In this document: positions 1 to 9,002 of the stretch, one piece after another | Numbering within the stretch: position 1 is the first letter of the stretch | Layout of the letters: each line of letters starts with the position of its first letter | Assembly: GCF_003725795.1 (NCBI RefSeq) | Contig: NZ_RBEE01000042.1 | Location: 186,001 to 250,000, forward strand | Direction of reading: 5' to 3' | From: Pedobacter jejuensis | GTDB taxonomy: Bacteria; Bacteroidota; Bacteroidia; Sphingobacteriales; Sphingobacteriaceae | Length of the DNA: 64,000 nt | Made by a program: the position numbers and the translations under genes | Notes under the pieces: generated by a model | What the model saw: only the letters and a program-made list of their open reading frames with translations | Told to the model about the DNA's origin: nothing | Databases searched by the model: none

Positions 1-1406
1 CGAGCAGTTTGATCAAACGTAGCATATTTATAGCCGTTACTGGTTTGATATTTTTGTTTCATCAAATCCATATCTTCTGCCCTGCTAAAGAAGCCACCAA
101 AAGAACCTAAAACCTGACCTAATTGATATGGTCTGTTTTTGGTAAGGGTATTAACATAACTTACAATAACATCAGCAGTTAATCTTGGTGCTAATTTAAT
201 GGTAGAATTTAAGTTAAAAGTATTTCTGGTACCCGTGTTACCTGGTTGTGTACCTTTATAATCTAATCTTGATGCTGAAAAACGATAGTTTACTCCATCA
301 GTTTGATTTGAAATGGCAACGTTCGCATTTGAAGTATAACCAGTTTGATAAACATCTCTATAGTTATCTGGCTGAGGATTGTATGCTCTTACAGAACCAT
401 CCCACCATCTAACTTGCTGACCTTCCATCTTCGGACCGAAATTGGCATATGCTCTAAAATATGGTCTGAAACCACTTGGAGATTGAGCATCCGGAATCCA
501 TCCTTCTTCAGTGGCACCATTGGCAACGTTAGTTTCTCTATCGTAACCGGGTCCATAAGTATTTTGAAAGTTTGGCAAGAATGCTACCTTATCAACAGAA
601 GCCTGATAATTGAAATCAATACCTAATCCTCTGTTTTTTGAACCTTTTTTAGTTGTAATTACAACAACACCGCTTGCTGCATCCGAACCGTATAATGCTG
701 AAGCACTAGCACCTTTTAAAATGGTTAATGTTTCAATATCAGCAGGATTGATGTCTAAAATACCGTTTCCTCTAACACGTTGGTCATCCCAATAGTTATT
801 GTTATTTGCACCTGCAGCTCCGTTTTGTCCGTCGTTTCTAATCATTACACCATCTACAACATAAAGTGGTTGTTGGTTATAATTGATTGAATTGATACCA
901 CGAATTTGAACATTTACCGCACTACTTGCGCCACCTGGAGCTGTAGTAATTTTAACACCGGCTGCTTTACCGTATAATGCTGATGCAAAATTGGTATTTC
1001 CACCTTCTGTTAATTGTTTAGCTGTAACCGTACTTACTGCGTAACCTAACGATTTTTCCTGGCGTTTTATACCAAGTGCAGTCGTTACAACATTTACCTC
1101 ATCGAGCTGACTTGCGTTTTCTTTAAGTGAAATGCTGATTGTCGATTGCCCGCTATAGGTTACCTCTTGTTTGGCAAACCCAATTGCAGAAAATACCAAA
1201 ACTTCGCTTGGATTTACTGATATGGAAAACTTTCCATTTCCATCTGTTTGAGTGGCCTTGGTTGTTCCTTTTACAGAAACATTAACTCCCGGCACTGCTC
1301 CAGATGCATCTTTAACTGTTCCTGTAACAGTTTTTTGTGCAAAAGCTGCTATTGTAAAAAGCATTAACAATAGCGTACTTAGGCATTTTAAGTACATTTT
1401 TTTCAT
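1..1406 (-). CDS. SusC/RagA-family TonB-linked outer membrane receptor, 5' part (3' end outside window)
   Basis: This is the N-terminal 468 residues of an outer-membrane nutrient receptor; the frame stays open to the left edge. I read it directly from the reverse complement, starting at the ATG at 1406. Residues 1-23 form a signal peptide ending in AFAQ. Residues 25-100 are a carboxypeptidase-regulatory-like domain (TVTGTVKDASG, then DGNGKFSI). The plug domain follows from about residue 110, with VQIRGINSIN, PLYVVDGV and ILKGASASALYG, the hallmark SusC/RagA motifs. Proteins of this family are about 1000 residues and work with a SusD lipoprotein, which would lie beyond the left edge. The ROK regulator lies 92 bp upstream on the same strand, so sugar-responsive control is plausible. 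The glycan or other substrate cannot be inferred from this part. Confidence 0.95.
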   Translation of the reverse strand, partial: MKKMYLKCLSTLLLMLFTIAAFAQKTVTGTVKDASGAVPGVNVSVKGTTKATQTDGNGKFSISVNPSEVLVFSAIGFAKQEVTYSGQSTISISLKENASQLDEVNVVTTALGIKRQEKSLGYAVSTVTAKQLTEGGNTNFASALYGKAAGVKITTAPGGASSAVNVQIRGINSINYNQQPLYVVDGVMIRNDGQNGAAGANNNNYWDDQRVRGNGILDINPADIETLTILKGASASALYGSDAASGVVVITTKKGSKNRGLGIDFNYQASVDKVAFLPNFQNTYGPGYDRETNVANGATEEGWIPDAQSPSGFRPYFRAYANFGPKMEGQQVRWWDGSVRAYNPQPDNYRDVYQTGYTSNANVAISNQTDGVNYRFSASRLDYKGTQPGNTGTRNTFNLNSTIKLAPRLTADVIVSYVNTLTKNRPYQLGQVLGSFGGFFSRAEDMDLMKQKYQTSNGYKYATFDQTA

Positions 1407-1498
1407 TTTGTTGTAGTTAGTATTTAATTGATTAGTTGGTTGTAAGGATGATATTCGTTTAAGATTTTTATTTAGCCATATTGTATGTTTTATTAGGA

Positions 1499-2686
1499 TT
1501 AATCGAAATTACTATGTTCTACAAGCAGGCTAGCCGCAGCTAAAAGTTCTGCCTGCTCGGCAAGATTAGAAAGTACAATGCTAGTTTGATCTGCAACCCG
1601 CGGGATGCAAAACTTATTTATTGCTTGTTGAATTGGTGGTAAAAGCATTTTTCCGGCCTTTGCACCGCGACCACTTAAAACAATTCTTTCCGGATTCATG
1701 ATGTGAATTAGCGTAGCCAAGCCTTTTCCAATAAGAAAAGCTGCATCAAATAGTATGGATATGGCTACTGAATCTTGTTTAATTACTGCATCAAGAAAAT
1801 GATCGGCGTGGTGCTTGCTTGTATCTTTAAAAAGCTCGGCCATTATGGTAGGTTCGCCATCAGCAACGGCCTTTTCTGCTTTACGAACCATAACCAGCAA
1901 AGATGTTTCTACCTCAAGGCATCCGCGTTTACCGCAAGAACAAAGCGTATCAGAATTGGATAGAGGAATATGACTGAACTCTCCGGCATATCCGCTGCTT
2001 CCACGGTATAAACTGCCGTGGACAATCATGCCTAAACCTGTGCCCCAACCAATGTTTACCACTAAAACATCTTTCAAACCAGCCGCTTCACCAAAATTTA
2101 GTTCGGCTAAAGCGATTAAACTTGAATCATTATCTAGAAAGATTGGAAGATTTAGCTTATCTGATAAATATTCTTGAAGATTACTTCCTCCCTCTACAGG
2201 CATGAAAGAATAATTTATACCCAAATCTGCATTGACAAAGCCCGGCATGCCGATACCCACACCTAATAAGTTCGCTCTATCGAGATTAGATTTTGTAATA
2301 CAGTTATTTATAAATTCGATAAGCAAATCTGCGCTGTTTTGAGCAGACATATCTAAATCTACCAGTTGGGTAGGTAGTATTTTATTATTCGATAAATCGT
2401 AAATGGTAAGGCGAGTGATAAATTGATCCATTGCTACTGCAACAATGTATTTCTTATAATCTGGATTTATTAGAAACATTGCCGCTCTCCTGCCACCGGT
2501 TGATGGTGCAAAACCTTGTTCGATTAATTGACCACCCTCAACCAATCCGTTAACCATTGATGTAACCAGCGGCAAACTTTTCATAGTAAGCTTGCTTAAA
2601 TCTGTTAGAGATAAAAGTTTTTTATAGTAAAGGTGTTTGATGATATCAGCTTTTAACTGATCGTTCTTCTTAACTATTGCAGACAT
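1499..2686 (-). CDS. ROK-family transcriptional regulator (NagC/XylR type)
   Basis: A 395-residue protein with an N-terminal winged-helix region (residues 10-60, LTDLSKLTMKSLPLVTSMVN) and a C-terminal sugar-kinase-like ROK domain. The zinc-binding signature CSCGKRGCLE (Cys249, Cys251, Cys256) and the preceding EFSHI histidine (His239) are intact. The phosphate-binding stretch GWGTGLG is also present. ROK regulators bind a sugar or sugar phosphate and release DNA. It precedes the SusC-type receptor on the same strand, so it probably controls that uptake locus. A 23-nt inverted repeat lies two bases upstream of its start codon and may be its operator. It could retain kinase activity, but the HTH domain argues for a repressor. 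Confidence 0.92.
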   Translation of the reverse strand: MSAIVKKNDQLKADIIKHLYYKKLLSLTDLSKLTMKSLPLVTSMVNGLVEGGQLIEQGFAPSTGGRRAAMFLINPDYKKYIVAVAMDQFITRLTIYDLSNNKILPTQLVDLDMSAQNSADLLIEFINNCITKSNLDRANLLGVGIGMPGFVNADLGINYSFMPVEGGSNLQEYLSDKLNLPIFLDNDSSLIALAELNFGEAAGLKDVLVVNIGWGTGLGMIVHGSLYRGSSGYAGEFSHIPLSNSDTLCSCGKRGCLEVETSLLVMVRKAEKAVADGEPTIMAELFKDTSKHHADHFLDAVIKQDSVAISILFDAAFLIGKGLATLIHIMNPERIVLSGRGAKAGKMLLPPIQQAINKFCIPRVADQTSIVLSNLAEQAELLAAASLLVEHSNFD

Positions 2687-2688
2687 TT

Positions 2689-2711
2689 AAGTTTGGTTGT
2701 TAAACAAACTT
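2689..2711 (-). promoter_or_regulatory. inverted repeat at the ROK gene start, candidate operator
   Basis: The arms AAGTTTG and CAAACTT are separated by 9 bases and end two bases before the ROK start codon. ROK repressors commonly recognise AT-rich palindromes and autoregulate. The function here is inferred from position and symmetry only. Confidence 0.35.
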
Positions 2712-2773
2712 AATAAAAATTTACAAAACTTATATAATCTTTTTAAAAAAATTAAAAAGAATAACTAACTATA

Positions 2774-2808
2774 AAAAAACGACTTACATTTTGTGCAAGT
2801 CGTTTTTT
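2774..2808 (-). terminator. intrinsic terminator after lepB
   Basis: A perfect 12-bp stem (AAAAAACGACTT with AAGTCGTTTTTT) with an 11-base loop lies 16 bp past the lepB stop. It is U-rich on either strand, but the only gene running into it is lepB. Confidence 0.8.
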
Positions 2809-2823
2809 GAATTTTTAATTGGA

Positions 2824-4020
2824 TTAATGAATTCCTTTTAATAATCTACTCCAGCGTATTTTATGTAAAAATGAGCCTTCACTATTCCAACTCATCCAAA
2901 TAAATAATGCTTTACCGACAACATGATCTTCAGGCACAAAGCCCCAATATCTCGAATCGGCAGAATTATGGCGATTATCGCCCATCATCCAATAGTAATT
3001 CAATTTGAAAGTATATGATGTTGCAATTTTATCGTTAATGTACCAATCTTTACCTTTTTGCTCTACTTTATTGCCTTCATAGGTTCTAATTGCCCTATAG
3101 TACAAAGGCATGGTATTGCTATCAATTTTAACTGTCCAGCCTTTAGCAGGAATTTTTATTGGTCCAAAGTTATCTCTGTTCCAAACGCGATTAGGATCGT
3201 GTGGAAACAAACCACCGGATTCGATTACAGAAGATTGAGCTGCATTCATTTTCACCGATTTAACAAAATCAAAAGCTTTAATTTCATCGGCCATTTCTGG
3301 TGAAATCTCGGCTATGTATGCATTCGGACCATCTGGTTGCATATCGCCCATTTTCAGATCTAAATCATCAAAAACAGCATAGTTAAAATCCATGGTTTTA
3401 AATTCGATACGGTAAGGCATCATTCCGGTGCTTTTTAATGGTTCATCTTTACCATTAATGTTCGCAATTCCGTTTTTCATGCTGATAACATCGCCAGCAA
3501 TCCCAATACAACGCTTTATAAAGTTTTCACGTTTATCTACCGGCCTGCTTATAATAGTAAACTGACTGTGGATAGCATCTCTACCATATTGCCTAACCAA
3601 ATCATAATAACTTGGCACCTGATTTTCTACTGCAACGGTATCACCTTCAGGAAAGTTGAATACAACAACATCATTCCTTTTTATTTCTGATAAACCTGGT
3701 AAACGGTGATATTTCCATTGAACACCATCCCAATAAGCTTTGGTTGATGTTGTTAAGGGCATGGTATGGTGGGCAAAAGGAAAAGCTACGGGCGTCATCG
3801 GAATACGTGCGCCATAATTAACTTTGCTTACAAAAAGAAAATCGCCAATTAATAAAGAGCGTTCCATTGAACCAGAAGGAATGGTGTAAGCTTCGATAAA
3901 GAATACTCTAATTATGGTTGCCGCTACAACTGCAAAAACAATTGCATCTACCCATTCGCGGGTTTTGGATTTTTTCTTTTTATTGGCATCCGTTTTTTTC
4001 TGCCAGAATTTATAATTCAT
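2824..4020 (-). CDS. lepB: signal peptidase I
   Basis: Type I signal peptidase (S26), which removes signal peptides from exported proteins on the periplasmic face of the inner membrane. The protein is 398 residues, long as is usual in Bacteroidota. A cytosolic lysine-rich start is followed by one membrane helix (about residues 23-42). The catalytic Ser51 is in IPSGSMERSL, the general base Lys169 in FIKRCIGIAGD, and the C-terminal GDNRHNSADSRYWGFV box is complete. A roughly 110-residue insertion between the Lys box and the C-terminal box explains the length. It is separated from dapB by 207 bp, and a strong terminator follows. The order parA-parB-DUF5683-dapB-lepB is a familiar one in this group. 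Confidence 0.96.
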   Translation of the reverse strand: MNYKFWQKKTDANKKKKSKTREWVDAIVFAVVAATIIRVFFIEAYTIPSGSMERSLLIGDFLFVSKVNYGARIPMTPVAFPFAHHTMPLTTSTKAYWDGVQWKYHRLPGLSEIKRNDVVVFNFPEGDTVAVENQVPSYYDLVRQYGRDAIHSQFTIISRPVDKRENFIKRCIGIAGDVISMKNGIANINGKDEPLKSTGMMPYRIEFKTMDFNYAVFDDLDLKMGDMQPDGPNAYIAEISPEMADEIKAFDFVKSVKMNAAQSSVIESGGLFPHDPNRVWNRDNFGPIKIPAKGWTVKIDSNTMPLYYRAIRTYEGNKVEQKGKDWYINDKIATSYTFKLNYYWMMGDNRHNSADSRYWGFVPEDHVVGKALFIWMSWNSEGSFLHKIRWSRLLKGIH

Positions 4021-4227
4021 ATTTTATGTTTAGTTAAAGCCTCACATGCTCTCTTTCTATAGAAGAGGGAGCGCAAAGCGAAAATATCTTTTGTGTGATT
4101 ATTAATCTACTAATTTGTGCTGTATTAAATTTTTCTCCTTCGGATTGATTCCACTGATTAATAGATTCCACCGATTTTAGAGCATTCAATCTTTACTCCT
4201 TGTTGTTCTATCTTTACCTTCAACCTT

Positions 4228-4962
4228 CTATTCAAAAATATCTGTAATACTAAAAAAACCTTTTTTATTTTCAAGCCACTCGGCAGCCACAACTGCTCCT
4301 AAAGCAAAACCTGCTCTACTGTGTGCTGTATGTTTAATTTCTATTTCATCTACCTCACTACTGTAAATTACGGTATGTGTTCCAGGTATGTTTTCTATTC
4401 GGTGCGATTCTATAAGTAGTTGATCGGCTTTAGGGAAAATTTCCACATTTGTACCAACAACCTCATTTAACCATTCCGTTTTTCTATCTAAATTATCTAC
4501 AATTCCTTCTGCAATGGTAATTGCTGTACCACTTGGTGCGTCCAGCTTTTGCGTATGATGAATTTCTTCTACCTGAACTTCGTAGGCAGGATAATTATTC
4601 ATCAGCTTTGCCAAAGTTTGGTTTAATTTAAAGAACAAATTTACGCCAATACTGAAATTAGACCCATAAAGTAAAGTATTGTTACTGTTGTTGCATTCGT
4701 CTTTAACTTCCTGCAATTTGCCATACCAACCTGTAGTACCCACAACAATTGGTACATTAGCATCGAAACAGGTGTAAATGTTATTTAATACAGAATCAGG
4801 CGTACTAAAGTCGATGGCTACATCAGCAGCTTTTAAATTCTGACGAGTTAGTTCGTCCTGATTATCGATAGAAATTTTTAAAACTATTTCATGACCGCGT
4901 TCAAGAGCAAATTTCTCTATAATCTGGCCCATTTTGCCGTATCCTAAAAGCGCAATTTTCAT
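4228..4962 (-). CDS. dapB: 4-hydroxy-tetrahydrodipicolinate reductase
   Basis: DapB catalyses the NAD(P)H-dependent reduction step of the lysine/diaminopimelate pathway in the cytoplasm. The N-terminal nucleotide-binding motif is GYGKMG (residues 7-12), with GTTGWYG further on. The family signature EIHHTQKLDAPSGTA contains the catalytic His135/His136 and Lys139. The length of 244 residues is normal. It lies 22 bp downstream of the DUF5683 gene and is probably co-transcribed with parAB. Confidence 0.97.
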   Translation of the reverse strand: MKIALLGYGKMGQIIEKFALERGHEIVLKISIDNQDELTRQNLKAADVAIDFSTPDSVLNNIYTCFDANVPIVVGTTGWYGKLQEVKDECNNSNNTLLYGSNFSIGVNLFFKLNQTLAKLMNNYPAYEVQVEEIHHTQKLDAPSGTAITIAEGIVDNLDRKTEWLNEVVGTNVEIFPKADQLLIESHRIENIPGTHTVIYSSEVDEIEIKHTAHSRAGFALGAVVAAEWLENKKGFFSITDIFE

Positions 4963-4984
4963 CGGGATATTTTGTTTAATTTGG

Positions 4985-5710
4985 TTAAAATCGTAATGAT
5001 ACTTTTAAAGCAGGCGTTGCATTAAAGCCATACATCGAATTCGGGTTGCTCATTAATGATGGTGTAATTTTCATCGACAAAGAATCATCTATATTAAAAT
5101 AATTTAAGCGAGCCGCAACATAGGCATCAACAACATTTACAGCATAAACCGCAAAATAAGAGAAAATTACGATTTGACGGTTTCTTTTAAAAATAGCAAG
5201 ATTATTCAATACGTTAGTATCATCATACCTATCTAACGATTTATTCTCTGTTTGACCTTTATTCAATGCCCTGAATTGTGCCTCTTTTAAAAAAGTCTTG
5301 TACCCTTTATCGTTATCAATATATGATAAAGTTAGTAGTGTAAAGCCTGCATAGATAATTCCAACTTTGCTTAAAGTATACGTTTTTTGCCAGAAATGAC
5401 CTGTTTTTTCACCTTTAGCATTAAGTTTTTCGTTAAGCAATTGGTTGTTGTACAATTGCCCCCAACCCGGAATAATTAACGATTTTAGTACGGCCTTTCT
5501 AGCGGCTACTTTACCGGGATTAACATATTTTGCCTTTGTGGTATCGATGGTTTTCTTTGGCGAATCAATTCTAACAACACGTATTGGAGTTGTTTTTATG
5601 GTATCAATAGGTTTTAATAGCGTATCCTTTACCTGTGCTGAAGCCAGATGTACAAAGCATAATACAAATAAAGAAAATGAAATTAAGCCCTTGAACTTCA
5701 GCATTACCAA
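4985..5710 (-). CDS. DUF5683 membrane protein
   Basis: A 241-residue protein with a signal peptide (residues 1-25, ending ASAQ) and a Pro/Thr/Lys-rich linker. A conserved patch GWGQLYNNQ is followed by hydrophobic segments around residues 115-131 and 178-200. This matches the DUF5683 family found next to parB and dapB in Bacteroidota; its biochemical function is not known to me. It overlaps the parB stop by 7 bp, so the two are translationally coupled. A start at the second methionine (residue 3) is equally possible. Confidence 0.85.
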   Translation of the reverse strand: MVMLKFKGLISFSLFVLCFVHLASAQVKDTLLKPIDTIKTTPIRVVRIDSPKKTIDTTKAKYVNPGKVAARKAVLKSLIIPGWGQLYNNQLLNEKLNAKGEKTGHFWQKTYTLSKVGIIYAGFTLLTLSYIDNDKGYKTFLKEAQFRALNKGQTENKSLDRYDDTNVLNNLAIFKRNRQIVIFSYFAVYAVNVVDAYVAARLNYFNIDDSLSMKITPSLMSNPNSMYGFNATPALKVSLRF

Positions 5711-6612
5711 TCTAATAATTCTAAAATTCTATTTAAATCGTCATCACTTACAAACGGAATTTCTATTGCTCCTTTACCGTTCTGACTAACTTTTAATTTT
5801 ACTCTTGTTGCAAATTTAGAAGCCAAATCATCTTGCAGTTTCTGGTACTGAAAAGAAGCACCTTTTGGTTTAGGCTTATCATCAATTTTAAATGGCGTGT
5901 GTTGCAAATTTCGAACAAGTTCTTCTACCTTACGAACTGAAAGACCTTTATCAATTATTTCCTGGTGGATAAACAACTGCTTATCAACACCATCAACATT
6001 AATTAAGGCACGAGCGTGACCCATAGAAATTCGTTGGTCGCGGATGGATGCTTGAATTGCTGGTGGAAGTTTTAACAAACGCAGATAATTGGTAACTGTA
6101 GTTCGGTTTTTACCAACACGTTCGCCAAGTTGCTCTTGCTTTAAACCTACTTCATCAATCATTCTTTGGAAACTTAAAGCTACTTCAATTGCATTTAAAT
6201 TTTCTCGCTGAATATTTTCTATCAACGCCATTTCCAACATTTGTTGGTCGTTAGCGCTACGGATATAAGCAGGAATTTGTGATAATCCAGCTAGTTTTGA
6301 AGCCCTGAATCTTCGCTCACCAGAGATTAACTGGTATTTATTTGCACCAATTTTTCTAACGGTAATTGGTTGTATTAATCCTTGAATTTTTATCGAATCG
6401 GCAAGTTCATTTAATGCAACCTGGTCGAATTCTGTTCTTGGCTGAAATGGATTGGTTTCAACTTCTGTTAAACTTACATGACTGATGTTACCAATCTGTT
6501 CGGTTTCGCTAATATGATTAACATTCTGCTTCGGCGGATGAGAAGAATCGCTATCATCTAAAAGCGCACTTAGCCCTCTTCCTAAACCTGTTTTTCGCTG
6601 AAAAGATGTCAT
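5704..6612 (-). CDS. parB: chromosome-partitioning protein ParB
   Basis: ParB is a CTP-dependent clamp that loads at parS and works with ParA to segregate the chromosome origin. The N-terminal ParB/Srx domain has the NPFQPR box (residues 54-59) and the CTP-binding GERRFRA motif (98-104). A central helix-turn-helix follows (LGERVGKNRTTVTNYLRLL). The C-terminal dimerisation segment ends in LNRILELLDW. The length of 302 residues is typical of chromosomal ParB. It starts 7 bp after parA. No consensus parS site was noticed in the window. Confidence 0.97.
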   Translation of the reverse strand: MTSFQRKTGLGRGLSALLDDSDSSHPPKQNVNHISETEQIGNISHVSLTEVETNPFQPRTEFDQVALNELADSIKIQGLIQPITVRKIGANKYQLISGERRFRASKLAGLSQIPAYIRSANDQQMLEMALIENIQRENLNAIEVALSFQRMIDEVGLKQEQLGERVGKNRTTVTNYLRLLKLPPAIQASIRDQRISMGHARALINVDGVDKQLFIHQEIIDKGLSVRKVEELVRNLQHTPFKIDDKPKPKGASFQYQKLQDDLASKFATRVKLKVSQNGKGAIEIPFVSDDDLNRILELLDW

Positions 6613-6619
6613 TTATGAT

Positions 6620-7423
6620 TTATAAAGTTGCTGTACCAATATTTTCTTCCTCTTTTAACAAGCCGTTTTTCTTAACAATCTCTCGGGCCAGGTTAAGGTA
6701 ATTGATTGCGCCTTTACAATTTGCATCGTGCATAATTACCGAAACGCCATAACTTGGAGCCTCGCTTAAACGTGTATTTCGTTGAATAATCGTATCAAAA
6801 ACCAACTCGTGGAAATGTGTTCTTACTTCTTCTACAACCTGATTGGATAAACGCAAGCGCACATCGTACATGGTAAGCAAAATGCCTTCAATTTCTAATT
6901 CAGGATTTAAACGGTTTTGAACAATTTTAATTGTATTCAGCAATTTACCCAAGCCTTCTAATGCAAAATATTCGCACTGAACAGGAATTATTACCGAATC
7001 GGCAGCCGTTAATGCGTTAATCGTAATCAAACCTAATGATGGAGAACAATCGATGATGATAAAATCATACTGATCTTTAATCTTCTCTAAAACCGCTTTC
7101 ATTTTATATTCGCGGTTATTTAGGTTTATCATTTCGATTTCTGCCCCTACTAAATCAATATGCGCAGGCAATAAATCTAAATTTGGTGTTTCCGTTTTCT
7201 GTATCGCCTGTAACGGGTCGATATCGTTAATGATGCATTCGTAGATACTGTCTTTTATATTCCGTGGGTCAAAACCAATGCCCGAAGTCGAATTTGCCTG
7301 AGGATCAGCATCTACCAATAAAGTTTTATATTCTAATACGGCCAAACTTGCAGCCAGGTTTATAGATGAGGTTGTTTTACCAACGCCACCTTTTTGATTT
7401 GCTAATGCAATAATTTTACTCAT
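6620..7423 (-). CDS. parA: chromosome-partitioning ATPase ParA
   Basis: A ParA/Soj-type deviant Walker ATPase of 267 residues. The Walker A motif KGGVGKTT has the signature Lys11 and the catalytic Lys16. The Walker A' stretch VDADPQANSTSG and the Walker B region FIIIDCSPSLG are intact. It is the first gene of the minus-strand parA-parB-DUF5683-dapB run. The region between it and the FMN reductase is a divergent intergenic space of about 180 bp. Confidence 0.97.
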   Translation of the reverse strand: MSKIIALANQKGGVGKTTSSINLAASLAVLEYKTLLVDADPQANSTSGIGFDPRNIKDSIYECIINDIDPLQAIQKTETPNLDLLPAHIDLVGAEIEMINLNNREYKMKAVLEKIKDQYDFIIIDCSPSLGLITINALTAADSVIIPVQCEYFALEGLGKLLNTIKIVQNRLNPELEIEGILLTMYDVRLRLSNQVVEEVRTHFHELVFDTIIQRNTRLSEAPSYGVSVIMHDANCKGAINYLNLAREIVKKNGLLKEEENIGTATL

Positions 7424-7469
7424 CTATGTATCCGAAGTTTACTTAATGTGCGTTTGAGCTATACAATTG

Positions 7470-7502
7470 TTGCCAATTAATCGGCAAAAAGTTCTATTTT
7501 TG
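7470..7502 (+). promoter_or_regulatory. possible Bacteroidota promoter for the FMN reductase
   Basis: TATTTTTG (7495-7502) fits the Bacteroidota -7 box TAnnTTTG, with a TTG at 7470-7472 as the -33 element, 22 bases apart. The match is by eye. The resulting leader would be about 95 nt. Confidence 0.35.
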
Positions 7503-7604
7503 CGTTGTTTACGCCCTTTTTCTCAATCAGCTAAGATACAAACTATATGGTAATTTTAGCAAAAAGGACATTTGGGTTTTAAACATCTTATTAACAATTC
7601 ATCC

Positions 7605-8126
7605 ATGATTACAATAATAGCCGGAACAAACAGACCCAATAGCAATACGCTAAAAGTGGCTAAATATTACCAGCAACAACTTAATTTAAAAGGAATAGAA
7701 TCTAACTTGCTTAACTTAGAGCACTTACCTGTTGATGTTTTAAATAGCGATATGTTCGGTAAGCGGACGGAAGCTTTTCAAAAAATTCAGGACTTAATTT
7801 CAGCTACTGATAAATTCATTTTCATAATGCCGGAGTATAATGGAAGTTTTCCGGGTGTTTTAAAAGTACTTATTGATGCATGCAATTTCCCCGAAAGTTT
7901 TTATGATAAAAAAGCAGCGCTGGTAGGAATTTCATCGGGCAAATATGGTAATATTAGAGGGGTAGATCATTTTACGGGAGTTTGCCATTACATCCATTTG
8001 AATGTTTTGCCGCTGCGTTTACACATACCAAATATAAAAACGGAGCTTGATGCGGAAGGCAACTTGATTCAGGAAGATACCATTAAATTTACGAACGAAC
8101 AGATTGATAAGTTTATAAGATTTTAG
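7605..8126 (+). CDS. NADPH-dependent FMN reductase-like flavoprotein
   Basis: A 173-residue flavodoxin-fold oxidoreductase that would use NAD(P)H and FMN to reduce quinones, azo compounds or similar acceptors. The phosphate-binding start ITIIAGTNRPNSNT and the family motif PEYNGSFPGVLKVLIDACN are clear. I chose the ATG at 7605 because the family starts right at the first beta strand; an upstream in-frame TTG at 7572 would add 11 unconserved residues. It is a single-gene unit, divergent from parA. Confidence 0.88.
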   Translation: MITIIAGTNRPNSNTLKVAKYYQQQLNLKGIESNLLNLEHLPVDVLNSDMFGKRTEAFQKIQDLISATDKFIFIMPEYNGSFPGVLKVLIDACNFPESFYDKKAALVGISSGKYGNIRGVDHFTGVCHYIHLNVLPLRLHIPNIKTELDAEGNLIQEDTIKFTNEQIDKFIRF

Positions 8127-8173
8127 GATAGGATTTTATGGTTAAGCTGAGTTCGATTACTTAAATTGATATT

Positions 8174-8302
8174 TCGCCGTTTTATCTCCGTATTGCTTGT
8201 GCGACACGTCTTGCTGAATTCATTTCAGCATCTTTCCTGCTAAAAAGACCCTGAAATAAATTCAGGGTGAGGTTAACTATAAAAAGAGAAGCTTATTAAT
8301 AA
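8174..8302 (-). repeat. BIME-like palindromic repeat unit, copy L1
   Basis: The unit holds two near-palindromes of about 20 nt: GCTGAATTCATTTCAGC and CCCTGAAATAAATTCAGGG, about 15 nt apart. They are followed by a conserved tail up to about AAGCTTATTAATAATG. It is the same family as the copies at 8701-8953 and, inverted, at 40280-40694. The two palindromes are themselves near reverse complements, as in paired REP/BIME elements. Confidence 0.85.
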
Positions 8303-8359
8303 TGTGAATGAAAATTAATAATCGAATTCGAGTTTACAATTAGCAAAACTACTGGTCAA

Positions 8360-8436
8360 AGATCTCTCTGTTCCGCTGCGCTCCAATCGAGATGACGGGA
8401 ATATACGGCGTCATTTCGAGCGTAGTCGAGAAATCT
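8360..8436. repeat. second REP-like inverted pair
   Basis: AGATCTCTC...GATGACG (8360-8397) and CGTCATTTCGAGCGTAGTC...AAATCT (8409-8436) are imperfect reverse complements around an 11-nt spacer. The CGTCATTTCGAGCG-type core is, from memory, a widespread Bacteroidota intergenic repeat. It is unrelated in sequence to the larger units beside it. Confidence 0.7.
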
Positions 8437-8700
8437 TTGTAATTAGCCGTAAGTAAAGATTGTAGTTCCGCTATTCCCGAAAAGCAACTCACCTTTGTTA
8501 AGTAAACGTGATTGGAATGTAAAGCCCCAATTCTTCATTGGGCTTGCAATGGAAAGCAGGGCTGCAACATCAAAAGGATTACTGAACTAACGTTTTCAAG
8601 GAAAAATAAAATTGCCACAGAAACACAGAAGAAGTGTGATTGTAATTTTGAAAATGGCCAGGAATTTTTTGTAGCCTGAATTCGATTCAAACTTGATATT
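8437..8700. other. gene-free stretch between repeat units
   Basis: About 260 bases with no credible gene. A 67-residue open frame on the minus strand here has no family features and runs into the repeats. Together with the repeat units this makes the whole interval 8127-9002 non-coding. Confidence 0.6.
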
Positions 8701-8953
8701 TGCTGTTTCGTCGTCGTGTTGCTTATACGACACGTCATGCTGAATTCATTTCAGCATCTTTCCTGCAAAGAAGACCCTGAAATAAATTCAGGGTGACGTT
8801 AACTATAAAAAGAGAAGCTTATTAATATTTTGCTGTTTTATCGCCGTATTGCTTTTGCGACACGTCATGCTGAATTCATTTCAGCATCTTTCCTGCAAAG
8901 ACGACCCTGAAATAAATTCAGGGTGACGTCAACTAAAAAAAGCAGCCTATTAA
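8701..8953 (-). repeat. BIME-like palindromic repeat units, copies L2 and L3 in tandem
   Basis: Two consecutive units of about 125 bp (8701-8824 and 8831-8953) share TGCTGTTT..., CGACACGTCATGCTGAATTC, AAGACCCTGAAATAAATTC or ACGACCCTG..., and GGGTGACGT. Each carries both palindromes. L2 and L3 are nearly identical and close to L1. Relative to the right-hand copies near 40.3-40.7 kb they are inverted. Confidence 0.9.
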
Positions 8954-9002
8954 TAAGTTGAAGGAAAATTAATAATCGAAACCGGCTTGTTAAGCTATCT
9001 AC

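Noticed and set aside
5704..7423. parS site near parAB
   Set aside because: No TGTTTCACGTGAAACA-like palindrome was noticed within or around these genes.
8535..8738. 67-residue minus-strand open frame in the repeat region
   Set aside because: It runs into repeat L2, has no signal, motif or neighbour support, and its composition is that of non-coding sequence.
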